From assembly GCF_024868665.1 (NCBI RefSeq), contig NC_079891.1, positions 15,555,396 through 15,619,395 of the forward strand: a DNA stretch of 64,000 nt. The letters are read 5' to 3'. The DNA comes from Triplophysa rosa. Its lineage: Eukaryota; Chordata; Actinopteri; Cypriniformes; Nemacheilidae. Position numbers and translations under genes: made by a program. A model generated the notes under the pieces. It had not been told where the DNA came from, did not search any database, and saw nothing but the letters and a program-made list of their open reading frames with translations. Below are positions 1-10,625 of the stretch, in pieces. How positions within the stretch are numbered: the stretch's first letter is position 1; the number at the start of each line of letters is the position of its first letter.

Positions 1-375
1 TTTGACTAAGACCGCCCAAATCTGCACGTAGTTAAGGTGGGCGTAATTGTAAATCTCATTGTATCGCCTGTCAGTACAATTGCTTTGGAACCTGATGTTC
101 CGAATATGGTAAGAGGCGTTACATTTCCGTGAAATGCTTGCAGTATTTGACCAATCACTACACACTGGTGAACTGGCCAATCATAGCACACCTCGCTTTT
201 CAGAGCGGTGAGCTTTGTGAAAAATCAGCGCGTTTCAGAGAGGCGGGGCAAAGAGGAGATACAAACATGCACTGTATGTGGAAAATACAACGTTTTTTAA
301 ACTTTAAATGGTGTATACACATTGCTTTACTACGGTGGCGTATTGCTGCCACTTACATTTATTTTTTCCACTCAA
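1..375. repeat. Dispersed-repeat-like sequence, no gene
   Basis: No credible coding region is visible. The stretch around 80-290 resembles, from memory, the body of a widespread fish DNA repeat, including two 'ccaatca' boxes near 150 and 178. No terminal repeats or target duplications were found, so the assignment is weak. Confidence 0.3.
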
Positions 376-376
376 T

Positions 377-545
377 TATGTCATTAAATCAAGATAATAT
401 GTCGTTTTAGCGAGATAATATGTCGTTAAAATGAGATAATATGTTGTTAAAACGAGATAATATGTCGTTTTAACAAGATAATATGTCGTTTTAACGAGAT
501 AATATGTCATTAAAACAAAATAATTTTCTTGTGTAAACGGCATAT
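377..545. repeat. Left arm: about seven 21-bp tandem repeats
   Basis: The unit 'agataatatgtcgttttaacg' type recurs every 21 bases with a few substitutions, the later copies switching between 'gttttaac' and 'gttaaaac'. Because 21 is a multiple of three, the minus strand reads as an open frame with a repeating 'TTYYLVK' pattern. This is a by-product of the repeat and not a gene. Confidence 0.85.
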
Positions 546-640
546 TTTTCCGTTTTAACGAGATGTTATATAATTTTAAACAACATATTTTTCTCACTTA
601 GGTTTTCATTAATAGACAATTCAAAAGGAATTGATCCTGC

Positions 641-1670
641 CTATACGCAGACTACGCAGGTTGCTGATGTCCCTTGCCATGGTTTTAAACGGCGCCATCC
701 GTCTGGAGCGGAAAAAAGGTAAACGCCAACAACGCAAAGAACAAGAGGCATGTGTTTTCATAGTATTTTAAACTCTTGTCTAGTTTTTGCCAAATTAAGA
801 ACGTATTTACAAATTAAGTATTAAGTATGGACACACTTAAGTTCGTTGCTTGAGGTTGGACGTTTGATATTCGTGAATTTAGGGACCGTCTCCAAAGTTA
901 CATACAAATTAATACACGTTTCTAACTTCCGTAGCATTTAAAGGGGATAACTTAGACCACAAAACCAGCTCTACAGTGTTCATGTAGGTGTCAGCTATGC
1001 ACACCTTTTGATTTTTTATATTTATTACAGCAAACTGTGAAGTCATAAGTAAATATTGCCATGTGTTTTGCTGTGTATATTATACCCATCTACTATATGG
1101 GTTCCTTCAAAAGATATATATTTACAGCTCAATAACATTTAGAGGGAATGATTTACAGGACTAAAACAACTACATTGTTCATGTGAGTTCACGCTATAAT
1201 GCACACCACTGCAATCCACTGCATTTGGTTTCCCTATGGTAATATGTAAAAAATTTAGAGAATTATTGATGTGTTTTCGTATACTTGGCTTTATTAAGTA
1301 AACTATATTTATCATGCTTTATTTTTGTTAATCACTCATTTGGTTAGAAAAACACACCACTTATAGTTATGCCACACCACATAACATTATAGTTTTTTTA
1401 CAGCTAGATGGTTACAAGCCACGTGTTAATTAAGGAAAATAATCATTTACATGTCAAACAAAATGTGAACTTTATTTTAGAATTAATTGTTCTTACTGTC
1501 TGTTTAATGTTTTTTATCTTTCAGTCTTTATTCGTTTAAGTGTGTTAATTGATTTATATTTTTTATTTCTTATAGTCTACAGCTATGTTTATATCTAGTT
1601 TGAACTATTATGACAAGGGCCCTTCAAAAAGGTTTGCTTAGGGCCCCCAGATGTCTAGGTTCGGCACTTG
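641..1670 (+). pseudogene. Possible hAT/ZMYM-like transposon remnant
   Basis: Around 690-750 the plus strand encodes a run like 'RHPSGAEKR', which resembles the conserved N-terminus (basic residues, then PSGA) of fish ZMYM-like hAT transposases. At 1618-1668 the 'agggcccccagatgtctagg' and 'ggcac' sequence resembles the right terminus of hAT elements ending in a GGCCC-rich tail. No left terminus or target duplication was found. The remainder of the interior, including two loosely similar blocks near 942-1005 and 1140-1207, carries no recognisable gene. This is an inference from short matches. Confidence 0.3.
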
Positions 1671-2754
1671 TACTCTATTACGATTAGTGATTGCAGGAAA
1701 ATAAAGCAGCTCAGGATGATTCTCGCAGAGTTTTTCACTTGCGCGTTAGGGCGCCACCTGCTGGGCGCCAAAACTAGCTCGTTTGGCTGCAAATGCACAA
1801 ATCACTTTTGCACCATATATCACACAGATATGTGGTGCAAAATGAGAGTGTGTGCGAACTTGTGTCAGAGACTCGCAGCAGCAGATTCAAGCAGTTGTAG
1901 TTATGGTCTAGTGTTTGTGCTAGAACAATGTGCAAGAATAAAACCTTTAATTTGTGAGAAAATATTTGACAAGCATTCAACTCTCATTGCATGAATTCAC
2001 ATACTGTTTGCGGATGTGCAAAACTCGTCTGTGAACGCACGTCTTTTGGTGCAGGTGTGTGAATGTGTTTTGCACCATATTTACTGCAGCATTTGTAGCA
2101 AAAAATGTGAGTGCACGGGTATCTCAGTTTGTGATTTGTAGAACTGGATTTGTGCACTTGCACTGAAGGATTCAAGAAGGTGTAACTGTTGTGTTGTGTT
2201 TGCGGGAGAGAAAAAAATCTACAAGTTTGCAACTTCGAATTTTTACTACAAATTTACTGATACACATGTGTGGCCGACCTCTACAACTACAAATTCCATT
2301 CTCACAGGTGCTCAGTAGTTTTGCACCAAAAATACCTTCATACCCCCTGCCCCTTACACGCTGTCTGCACTTGGGTCCTCTGTCCATGTATCCGTGTCTC
2401 TCACCCTCGTTCATGACAAAAAACAGATAAAGTACTGGCAGAAAATTACCAGTACATTTTCCTTTATTTTATGGACATTTCCGTTAATGCTAAAATGCTA
2501 TTTAATGCAGTGCAAAATGTAAAATACAGGTTAAACAACTGTAAAAATGAATACAGAAAATTCCTTCATATTAATAGAGTAGGCCTACTGTATATTGTGC
2601 CCTATTTTTACGGATTTTTACGGATTTCTGTGTACTGTACAGCGGGCCGTGGTTCGAAAACATGACATTTTACCTATGTCCATCTAGAAAACATGTCGCT
2701 TTCACGTAATAGGTTAATGTGTAATTATTATGAGAGGTCATATTATCCCTTTAT

Positions 2755-2847
2755 AACAAGAAAATTATTTCGTTTTAACGACATATTATCTCATTGAAAC
2801 AACATATTATATCGTTTCAATAACATATTATCTCATTTTAACGACAT
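2755..2847. repeat. Right arm: about four inverted 21-bp repeats
   Basis: Read on the minus strand this block repeats 'gagataatatgtcgtt'-type units and matches the left arm at 420-540 over nearly its full length. It abuts the next repeat (CCCAGCAAACA at 2848) without a spacer. Confidence 0.8.
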
Positions 2848-3215
2848 CCCAGCAAACAATGACCTGGCGGTCCACCGGCGGTTTTTGGGCGGCATATATT
2901 CAGCGGCTTAACGCAGTCGGGCCACTGTCAGAACACTGTCGATAAGCCGATCAATGTAAAAATGCTGTCGGTCTGCCAGCTTTTTTTGGGTGGCACGCCA
3001 CCAGCGGCTTGCCGCTGCTGGACCTCTGTTGGTACAGCAGTGGCAAACTGGGCGCCACAGATTCAGCGGCTTGACACAGATGGACCACCGTCGGGACACT
3101 GTCGGCAAGCCGACCAATGTAAAAAGGCTGTCGGTCTGCCAGCTTTTTTGGGGTGGCATGCCACCAGCGGCTTGCCACCGCTGGGCCTCTGTTGGTACAG
3201 CAGTGGCTAAATGAT
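2848..3215. repeat. GC-rich tandem repeat, two 163-bp units
   Basis: 'cagcggctt' opens one unit at 2901 and the next at 3064, a period of 163. Both units contain 'gctgtcggtctgccagc', 'gccaccagcggcttgcc' and 'ctgttggtacagcagtgg'. The block starts with CCCAGCAAACA, shared with the repeats at 8632-8822 and 26124. Open frames across it are shadows of the repeat. It is much richer in G+C than its surroundings. Confidence 0.75.
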
Positions 3216-3306
3216 AGTGTTCTAAGCTCTTACAGGACATTTTTATAAATACAGTCAAAAGGCATCGATGGAGTACTGGCAAAATTATTTAACAGGCAAA
3301 TTTTAG

Positions 3307-3330
3307 TATATATATATATATATATATATA
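3307..3330. repeat. (TA)n microsatellite
   Basis: A simple TA dinucleotide run lies immediately left of the hAT-like element. A similar run (4297-4317) lies immediately to its right, suggesting insertion into a TA-rich site. Confidence 0.9.
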
Positions 3331-3338
3331 CAGTATAT

Positions 3339-4291
3339 TAGGGCTGTCAACGTTAACGCGTTAACGCATGCGATTAATTTTTTCAAATTAACGCGTGAGA
3401 AAATATTTATCGCAATTAACGCAGCATCCGTTTGTTTTGACATCCTTTGTCTAGCGTTACATTATGTAATCACGCTCTTATTCATGTACAGGCTTTTAAA
3501 CCACTTAAGCGCGATTTGAAACAGTTGCTTTGACGCGTTCAATGAAGATAGACAGCTTCTAAACTGTGGGACGCGGCAAAACGCAACGAGAGGTCCAGTC
3601 TGGTGTGTACAGTAACGGCTGCGTCGGTGAATCTCTGTCAGACAGCGCATCCGTGTTAAGTTCTCTTTCGTGCTTGAATGGATAAAACCACACAAGATTA
3701 TGTCAGAAAGCCCGTTTTGTCTAGCATTTTCTTAAGCACAGACTTCAAAGTGTAAAATAAAATCTTAAATGAATGCAAAGAGTTGTGAAAATGGGAGTGC
3801 GGTGACGGTCAGATCTGCGTACTGAGACAGCTCTTAAAGGGGCCACGTTCTTAAACGTGCTGCTCTGACTCCTGTCACTAATGTTAATCAAAGAACAAAA
3901 TAAAAGAAGAAATCAATGTGATTTTGTAGCTTTAATGAGAATTATTCTGCATTTAATTTATAATTTAGCATTAAAGACTGTAAAGTGTCCTTCAATTTCT
4001 ATATATTTCCTACGAGCTCTCAATTATACTGTTGAATGGCTATATAATTCATGTTAAAATAATCAATTTAATAGAGACATCAGTTACAATACTAATATCA
4101 AAATGTTAGCTTTCATAAAATGATGCTGTTAAAGAAATATGTTGTTTCTACATCAATTTGAAGATTAAATGTTAAATTATTAAAATGTAAAAGTATATTT
4201 TAAAATATAATTGTTATGTGCGATTAATCGTGATTAATCACAGAAAAATGTGTGATTAATCCGATTATTTTTTTAATCGGTTGACAGCACG
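3339..4291. mobile_element. hAT-like non-autonomous element, TAGGGCTGTCAA family
   Basis: The left end reads TAGGGCTGTCAA followed by 'ttaacgcg'-type steps. The right end is its inverted match ('ttgacagcac'), preceded by 'gattaatc' repeats. The termini resemble a common fish hAT-type family. The interior has no transposase. A second, interrupted copy in the opposite orientation occupies 59918-62765 and shares the 'ggggccacgttcttaaacgt' and 'gttaatcaaagaacaaaa' segments. A clean 8-bp target duplication was not seen, because the flanks are TA-rich. Confidence 0.65.
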
Positions 4292-4296
4292 AATAT

Positions 4297-4317
4297 ACAT
4301 ATATATATATATATATA
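4297..4317. repeat. (TA)n microsatellite
   Basis: A short AT-dinucleotide run on the right flank of the preceding element. Between here and 4886 no gene or clear repeat was recognised. Confidence 0.85.
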
Positions 4318-4886
4318 ATTTTTTTTAATAAAAAGGCTATTAATTTGCAATTTAATAATAATTTGAGATTTTAATTGTTAAATTTATGTATTAATCCCAG
4401 TTTGACGTGTATTAATGGGTGTGCGTTGCGCGCTGAATGTGTGTCACACACTGGGGCGGAGAAAAGTTACCATGGAAACTGGGTGGGACCAGGAACTGAC
4501 AAGCAGCAAGTTTAAGCCAATGACAGCTGGCCTGTATGCATATCTAATTAACTATGGCTGGATCAATCTGAAAGGAGTCACAAGAAATACAAAATTACTT
4601 TTACTCGAAAAGTGCATATTTGCATCATTTACAAAATGTGAAATTATTATAATCCAGTACAGACCCGGATTCTTCCAAAGGTTCCCTTCCAGATTGCGTT
4701 CATTGCATAGCTGTCAATTACAGCTGCTTCACTAGCATTGCACTTGTCGTATTTCCGAACAAGAACTGTCAAATATGCATTGATCACCAATAAAAACAAA
4801 TTGTCCCACAAATGGCATTATGTGTTACACAGATTGCAGTATTATCAACTATATTGTTGTTGAAGTGTTGCTGAATTTTAAGACAG

Positions 4887-4982
4887 GGCCTGGTGCTGCC
4901 GAGGAGCTTGGTGCTGCTGAGACAGGGCCTGGTACTGCAGAGGACACTGGTGCTGCAGAGGAGACTGGTGCTGCAGAGAACA
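4887..4982. repeat. 18-bp minisatellite
   Basis: The unit 'gagactggtgctgcagag' and variants recur about five times. It is readable as a repeating peptide in more than one frame, with no sign of a gene. Confidence 0.7.
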
Positions 4983-5000
4983 GATGCGGGAGGGAGATAC

Positions 5001-5230
5001 GGGAGGGTGCATTTTCTGGCAGACTGGCTTGCCGTGAAAAGCACCCCCCTCTTAAATTTGCTCGTGTTCACCTCAGCATGAAATAATTCTGAGATTTTAG
5101 TTAGGACTTATATAGTTAAATGGGGTGAGTTTCATGCTTGTGACATGTTCCTATTGGGGGGCTACAGGAGGGTGCATTTTCTGGGAGACTGGCTCATTTA
5201 AATGAGGTGATTTGTCGTGAAAAGCAGTAC
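5001..5230. repeat. Direct repeat pair around 'gagggtgcattttctgg'
   Basis: The block at 5002-5042 ('ggagggtgcattttctgg', then 'agactggct' and 'cgtgaaaagca') recurs at 5167-5226 with an added 'catttaaatgaggtga' insert. It looks like an old local duplication. No gene is seen here. Confidence 0.5.
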
Positions 5231-5294
5231 AATTGCTCTGTGCACGTACATTGTTACACAGTATATGTCACTTTACAAGTTTATTGGCTGAAAT

Positions 5295-5871
5295 TGTCAT
5301 GGCTCTGCTTCATTTAGTCATGTTTTTCTTGGTCCTGTGGCAGAGCCATGACAAAGCCTTATGTTTATGTTTTTACTTCTCATGTGTTTTCTCGTGTCTT
5401 GTCATTGGCCCGCTCCTCTCGTTTCCTGTACTGTTTCCCAGCCTGTTTGATTACCCTCACCTGCCCTGTGTCGTTATCCTTCGTTTGTCTTCCCTATAAA
5501 TGCCCTCATGTTTCTTTGTCCAGTGCTAGTGGATTGTACTGTGTACGTTTGTTGTGCTTACCTGCATTGATGTGTTCCTTACGTTCCATGTGTTCCTTAC
5601 GTTCCATGTGTTCCTTACGTTCCATGTGTCCTGTGGTCCTGTTTGCCGTGTGAATCCCCTGTCTTAGTAAGTGTTTAGTTTAGCCTTTGTCAAGTATTGT
5701 CTAGTTTAGTGTTAGTTAGTCTAGGTCCTGCTGTTCGTTTATTATTGTGTTATCTTTTCGTTTACCCCCTCGTGGGTGTTTAGTTTCTGTTTTTGTTATA
5801 AAGTCTTGTTTGTTAACCACGTCATTGCCTGCCTGCATCTGGGTTCTTCCTTCAGCCTCGCGTTCGTGACA
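5295..5871 (+). mobile_element. Solo LTR flanked by GAAAT target duplication
   Basis: The segment starts TGTCATGG and ends CGTGACA, the usual TG...CA form of a retroviral-type LTR. It is flanked by the 5-bp direct repeat GAAAT (5290-5294 and 5872-5876). Its right part matches the reverse complement of 53725-53800 (the 'cctgcctgcat' and 'gggttcttcc' region), so the two are members of one family in opposite orientations. No internal retroelement sequence is attached, so this is best read as a solo LTR left by recombination. The open frames inside it are not genes. Confidence 0.7.
5573..5626. repeat. Three perfect 18-bp repeats inside the solo LTR
   Basis: 'tgttccttacgttccatg' occurs three times head to tail. 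The array is absent from the homologous solo LTR at 53725-54354, so it expanded in this copy or its lineage. Confidence 0.9.
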
Positions 5872-5892
5872 GAAATAATCCATACGAAAAGT

Positions 5893-6085
5893 GATTTATA
5901 AAACGGGCAATTCTGGTCCTGATTTGTATTGCTTTATACAATTATAAAATAATTTAAAATAATTGCTTTATAAAATTATAAAATGCCTGATTTTTATTTA
6001 TGAAACTATGCTACGCGTATGCAGTAACCGTTTTATAAAAGCAATTGCATTTTATAGCTGCTTCGAGGGTCTTATTGCTGTAATT
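5893..6085 (+). repeat. Palindromic MITE-like repeat, copy 1
   Basis: It contains 'ttataaaacgggca', 'ttctggtcc' and later 'ccgttttataaaa', 'ctgcttcgagggtcttattg'. These match in order the reverse complement of 57256-57380. The shared pieces suggest an old dispersed element with inverted halves. Confidence 0.4.
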
Positions 6086-6879
6086 TAACACCCTGAGGAC
6101 ATCTAGTGGATTTAAACAGCACTGCAGTTTCTGCCTTCTATTTTTAGAAGAATTTCAGCAAATGCGCGTTCCCGCGACGGGGGGTGCCTTTCACGGCAGG
6201 CGTGCTTTTTTCGACACAACACCTGTTAGGTCGTCGCTTCAGGTAGGCCTAAATCCTACAAGTAATAACTTGTTTTAGTTAAAAATATGTCAAATTGATT
6301 ACTTGAAATGAATATGCTTACATTTTACTTGTGTATTATAAGCCCTTGCTTTCAGTTTAAGCGATTAGTCAGGAGTAATTGGACATTCCCGCTTAAAGTT
6401 TTCTGAGGTAACCTATTCAGGAAAAATATGGCAGAATTGGTAAATTAAATGATTAAAATGTAAATTAGGCATATTTAGATGTTTAAGTGTTTCAGTTTAT
6501 AGGATGTCTAAACAGAAAACGTATCAGTGGTCCTGCACTTGTCGGAATTGCTTTTATTGATATTTTGTCTGAGGTAAATTTTCAGCTAAAAGTCATTAAA
6601 TGGGTGTGGATGAGAAGATTTTTGTTTTTATACAGTAGTACATTAATGTCCCAGGTAGTTACTTTAGTCAGGCCTACATAAAATGAGCCTTGATGACAGA
6701 CTGATTAGCATTAGCCAATTTAAAACTGCTTTTAAGAGAGTCAAGTTATCATATGTATTGCAGCTTCTCTGACAGTCGGTTTTGTACCTGCAAACCCAGT
6801 TAACTATATTGTCATTCCTTAACATTCAATGTTATGTTTGTAGATTTTTCCATGCTGATGGCTGTGCAGTAGAAGTGGA
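6086..6879. other. No recognisable feature
   Basis: AT-rich sequence without a convincing gene, terminal repeat or tandem array. Short open frames here lack any recognisable motif. Confidence 0.4.
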
Positions 6880-7150
6880 GTAGACCTCCTGTCAGAAAAC
6901 ATCTCCAAGGTGCTACGAGTATGAATCCAATGACAAGTAATAATAATTTATTTCTGTGATGCAAGTATGAATTTTCAACATCATTACTCCAGTCTTCAGT
7001 GTCTTGAGCAACAAAATTGTCACTTGGATCATGTGACACTGAACTTTGGCGTAATGATGTAGAAAATTCAGTTTACAATAAAGTACAGTTTACAATATAT
7101 TCATATAATGAGAGAAATAAAAAAGTCTGAACCCTTTGAATGGTAGTGTA
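6880..7150 (-). repeat. Degraded dispersed fish repeat
   Basis: Read on the minus strand, 'ttcagtgtcacatgatcc' near 7040 resembles a very common fish dispersed repeat. On the plus strand, 'tttgaatggtagtgta' near 7135 resembles that repeat's other end. This is recognition from memory of the consensus, without an alignment. Confidence 0.4.
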
Positions 7151-7631
7151 AATTATAGTTATTATACTGTAGTTAGCTTGTTCCTCCCACTTAAATGATA
7201 CTATTGCATAGGTAGTTTGTTCCATAGAGACTTTCCAGTTCTTCAAATTATGATGACATATTCACTAAGGGACCTAGAAAAAACCTGATGGCTATTAAAC
7301 CAGATAATTCCAAAATAAGATAAGTCACAAGCTCTGGACTATTGGTAGTATCCAGGATATCAGAGTTCATTAAAGCTTTTTCAGATTTAGTTAAGCATTC
7401 CCATAACACATCTTGTAACCTTGTTCTTCAGAAATGAAATAGTAAAAAGTGAACATGATCTTCTTTTGCTTAAAATAATATTATGAACAGCAGCAGTGCT
7501 AATCTTTCTCCTTTTGCTTTCCTGTTTCAATCTGTCAGGGTTTACACGGCAGCTCCAGATTGGATACAGCATCACTCGTGAAGACTTCAGATGATGGCAA
7601 CTATAGATGGACATACAAAACTGCCAAATAT

Positions 7632-7802
7632 GTAGGAGCTGATAGCCTCGTGGGCAGTGCTCCGACACATGGCGTGGTTGTGCTCTGGGTGACCCGAGTT
7701 CGATTCCCGGCTCGTGGTATTTTCCCGACCCCACCCCCTTCTCTCTCCCACTTCGCTTCCTGTCCTCTCTCATACAATACTGTACAAATAAAGGCAAAAC
7801 AC
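7632..7802 (+). mobile_element. tRNA-derived SINE with 11-bp target duplication
   Basis: The 5' part is tRNA-like. It has an A-box-like 'tagcctcgtggg' near 7643 and a B box 'agttcgattcc' at 7697-7707, the internal promoter read by RNA polymerase III. A pyrimidine-rich body follows ('ttcccgaccccacccccttc'), then a tail 'acaaataaaggcaaaa'. The unit is flanked by perfect 11-bp direct repeats, ctgccaaatat, at 7621-7631 and 7803-7813, the signature of LINE-driven target-primed insertion. The repeat is short and encodes no protein. Confidence 0.85.
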
Positions 7803-7813
7803 CTGCCAAATAT

Positions 7814-8600
7814 TGTAATCACTGCCTGATTACACTATTTGAAAGTAGCCTATGAAAGTGTAAGTTTGCTGATTGTCAATCCACTTTGTATTGTTACTAT
7901 TATGGCCGTTTATGTAAATGGACAATGTTTACACTTATTTTTTTTAGTTACTTACTGAGATATTCCCATTTACTTGTCCACAAAATAATTGCCGGATATG
8001 AGTTGAAAATCTGCAACTAACCTGTAATAATATTGCCTGTTTAACTGAACATTACTTTAAACACATGACTTGTGTATTGTCTTAGAGCTATTGTGATATG
8101 AACATCACTTTGTTGTTTCTCAGTAAGTCACAGCCACCTCTGGCTGATTAAAGGATATATTTTTGGATTATAACATTGAAACATGCATTTTTAAGATGCT
8201 TTGAAATTATATGCATTGTTAAGCTCTATACCCTTACGACAGCTATCCTGGGTTTTTCTATGGTGATACTGCAACCATGTAATCATACTTTTTTTTTTCT
8301 TTTTTCAAATCAAGGTTTTAAAAATGGTTCTGATGATTTGAAACCATGGTGAAAGTCTGTATAGGTTTTCTATATGTTGTAGTAATGTCATAGTTATTGT
8401 GGTTTTGCTACAACAATCAATCATTGTAGTAAATTGTGTATGGTCTTACTGCAAATACTGTAAAAAAACATAGATAACGTCCATATGGGTACAAATACTG
8501 TATTTGTGTGTTGGTCTGATAAATGTAATGCATTTGTGTATTTAATCTGTTAAAATATACAATTTTCAGTTGTTATTGAACATTGGTTTTTGTGTTGAAT
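7814..8600. other. No gene; possible 'accatgg' repeat relic
   Basis: The region is AT-rich. Around 8250-8470 there are repeated fragments such as 'ctatggt', 'aaaccatggt' and 'gtagtaa' that recall a common fish palindromic repeat. Nothing can be bounded. Confidence 0.3.
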
Positions 8601-8631
8601 GACATTTTGGTTAGCGTGATTTAACGATTAT

Positions 8632-8822
8632 AAACCGCGGACCGACCGTGGGCCGCCAGCAAACATTAATGATAAACCAGCGGCTTAGCAGCGGACCACC
8701 GGTGGACCGCTGGAAAAATGATGAGCAAAAAGCCGGTGGCCCGCAGGTGGTTCCCGCCGGAGGACCGCCAACTTTGCCACCGGTGGCCCGCCACTGGTCC
8801 GCCAGCCTTATATTAGCTGGGG
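8632..8822 (-). repeat. GC-rich repeat with CCCAGCTAATA end
   Basis: Read on the minus strand it starts CCCAGCTAATA and continues with many overlapping variants of 'ccaccggtgg' and 'gcggtcc', giving strong self-complementarity. The head matches the heads of the repeats at 2848 and 26124, while the body differs. The open frames across both strands are low-complexity shadows. Confidence 0.6.
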
Positions 8823-9089
8823 AGGCTGACACCTTCGTGCAAGAAGTCAATGCATTTTACAAACATGAATGTACACACTCAAAAAAATATGCCGTTTGTG
8901 CACATATGATAAACAAAAAGGAGGAAAAACGTGCCCAATGGAGAAATATCACATAGTGAAAGTCTAAACATTATTCGCAATAATGTTGTGGCTGGACTGT
9001 GTAGAAAAGGCGGGGCTGATTTTAATATTATAGAAAACGCTGCTTTTTACGCCATCTTTGATACACGGAAGCGCCATCGTTTACGGCGT

Positions 9090-9393
9090 ACTATGGAAGT
9101 CCAAACGGCGAAATGAACAGCGTTTCGCATTGCACTTAAAACACCGTTATTAATGCCGTTTCTACGTAATTTACGGCGCATGCGCTACAAAACGCCGTAC
9201 TTTGTGGCGTCTGTAAGTCTTCTGGACACCAGGCGTCTGGTTGATAGCGAAATATGACCCAAACGGCTTTCCATATTCCATAAACGTCTGTACACGAAAT
9301 TACGTCTTTAGGCGCAATGAGGCGTCCAAGCGTTATATTGTCTGTACACATTAGGTCTAAAGAAATATTTGTCAAACGGCCTTCCATAGTATC
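9090..9393. mobile_element. MITE-like element with ~20-bp inverted ends
   Basis: The left end 'tactatggaagtccaaacgg' (from 9090) is matched by the reverse complement of the right end (9373-9393, 'tactatggaaggccgtttga'). The interior of about 300 bp has no transposase. It is rich in 'acg/cgt' motifs such as 'acgtctttaggcg'. The target duplication could not be decided: TA or TACTA are both possible. The superfamily is not assigned. Confidence 0.55.
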
Positions 9394-10304
9394 GGAATTC
9401 TTTGATTAGATTTGTTCTAACAAGGTAGGCCTACAGTACATACATACATTTTTATCAATGCATTATATTTGTAAAAAAAGCTCACCATTGATTAATATAT
9501 ATTTAATTAATTATATTTTTATCTATTATATTAATATAATGTTAATTTCTCACTATCTTTTATTCAAATGTGAAGTGTATGTTGTGCTCCAAGGAATTGG
9601 TGTACAATAATAACACTTTATCTATGGTTAGGCATTACCGTGCCTTGCTTGACTACAAGGAGGGAAATGGAGGTGGGCCCATCCAAGGTGTGTCATTACA
9701 AATACTACAAAATTATAATATAATATCATAATAATATAATATCATAACTTTTGTAAATCATGAAAATGAAAGAAAAGTAAGCTTTATTTACCCAGCGTCT
9801 CTTTTTTTCTAGCTACCAGAAAACAAGAGCTGGATGAGGCCCTGGTCACAATGATTGTGAAGGACACACAGCCATTTAGTGTTGTGGAGGATATTGGATT
9901 TAGGGACTTTGTTCACAAACTAGACCCAACCTATGTTCTTCCCACAAGGCAGGTGTGTATAGGTGCATGCATTAAGCAAAAGAGTATTCAAATATTGCAT
10001 TTGACAATTAAGCACTGCTTTTTCTTTCCTTTAGGCTGTAAAGGCCATGGTGGAGGCAAAATATGCTATGAGTCCAAGGAGAAGACCAAAGCTGAGGTGA
10101 AGAAGGTGGCTGCAGTTAGCTTGACATCTGATATGTGGACATCCATCAACATGGATGCCTACCTGGCAGTAACTTGCCACTTTGTGGACAACAACACCTG
10201 TCTCAATTCAGTTTTGTTAGGAGTAGTACAATTCCCCCAGGCACACACTGCGGAAAATTTTGCTCGTGTGAAAGCCTCCCTCATGGAGGAATGGGGTATA
10301 ACCA

Positions 10305-10326
10305 GCTCAACTCAACTCAACTCAAC
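10305..10326. repeat. (CTCAA)n tail of the L2
   Basis: About four CTCAA units mark the 3' terminus of the LINE, whose 3' end lies at the left because it is on the minus strand. L2-like LINEs prime on and copy such short tandem tails. Confidence 0.85.
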
Positions 10327-10469
10327 TTTATTTATATAGCGCTTTTACAATTTTCATTGTTACAAAGCAGCTGTACATGAGACATATTGACTATAAGCAA
10401 AATAATTAAAGTTGTACCTGCAAAAACAAGAAAAGGTTGAAAACACAGAAGACAGACATGCCCACATAC

Positions 10470-10625
10470 AAAACACTCCACACACACAATATGCACACGT
10501 ACTAACACACATAGACATAGAGACACACACACACACACACACACGGATGCGCACGCACACACACACACACACAACACACACACACACACACAGACAAGTA
10601 CGCACACAAACCACACACACACACG
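10470..10625. repeat. (AC)n-rich microsatellite in the L2 3' region
   Basis: Long AC runs are interrupted by 'gatgcgcacg', 'agacaagtacgc' and similar. The cysteine/valine-rich open frames on the minus strand are only the translated dinucleotide repeat. Confidence 0.9.

Larger units (their letters stand above)
377..2847. mobile_element. DNA element with inverted arms built of 21-bp repeats
   Basis: The left arm (377-545) and right arm (2755-2847) are reverse complements of one another. Both are arrays of a 21-bp unit containing 'gataatatgtcgtt', and both end internally in the same variant, 'aaataattttcttgt'. This is the layout of a DNA transposon with long, internally repetitive inverted termini. 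The interior has no intact transposase, so a mobile copy would be non-autonomous. The left arm has more units than the right, and no target duplication could be fixed at the outer edges. The superfamily is unknown. Confidence 0.6.

Noticed and set aside
376..597. Minus-strand open frame with repeating TTYYLVK peptide
   Set aside because: It is the translation of a 21-bp tandem repeat. There is no start context or conserved domain.
400..600. CRISPR-like array in the 21-bp repeats
   Set aside because: There are no spacers: the units are contiguous, and the setting is a eukaryotic transposon arm.
2908..3282. Overlapping frames on both strands in the 163-bp repeat
   Set aside because: Frames persist because the GC-rich repeat lacks stop codons. 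The peptide itself simply repeats.
3339..3345. 8-bp target duplication for the 3339-4291 element
   Set aside because: The flanks are TA-rich and the best candidates match at only about five of eight positions.
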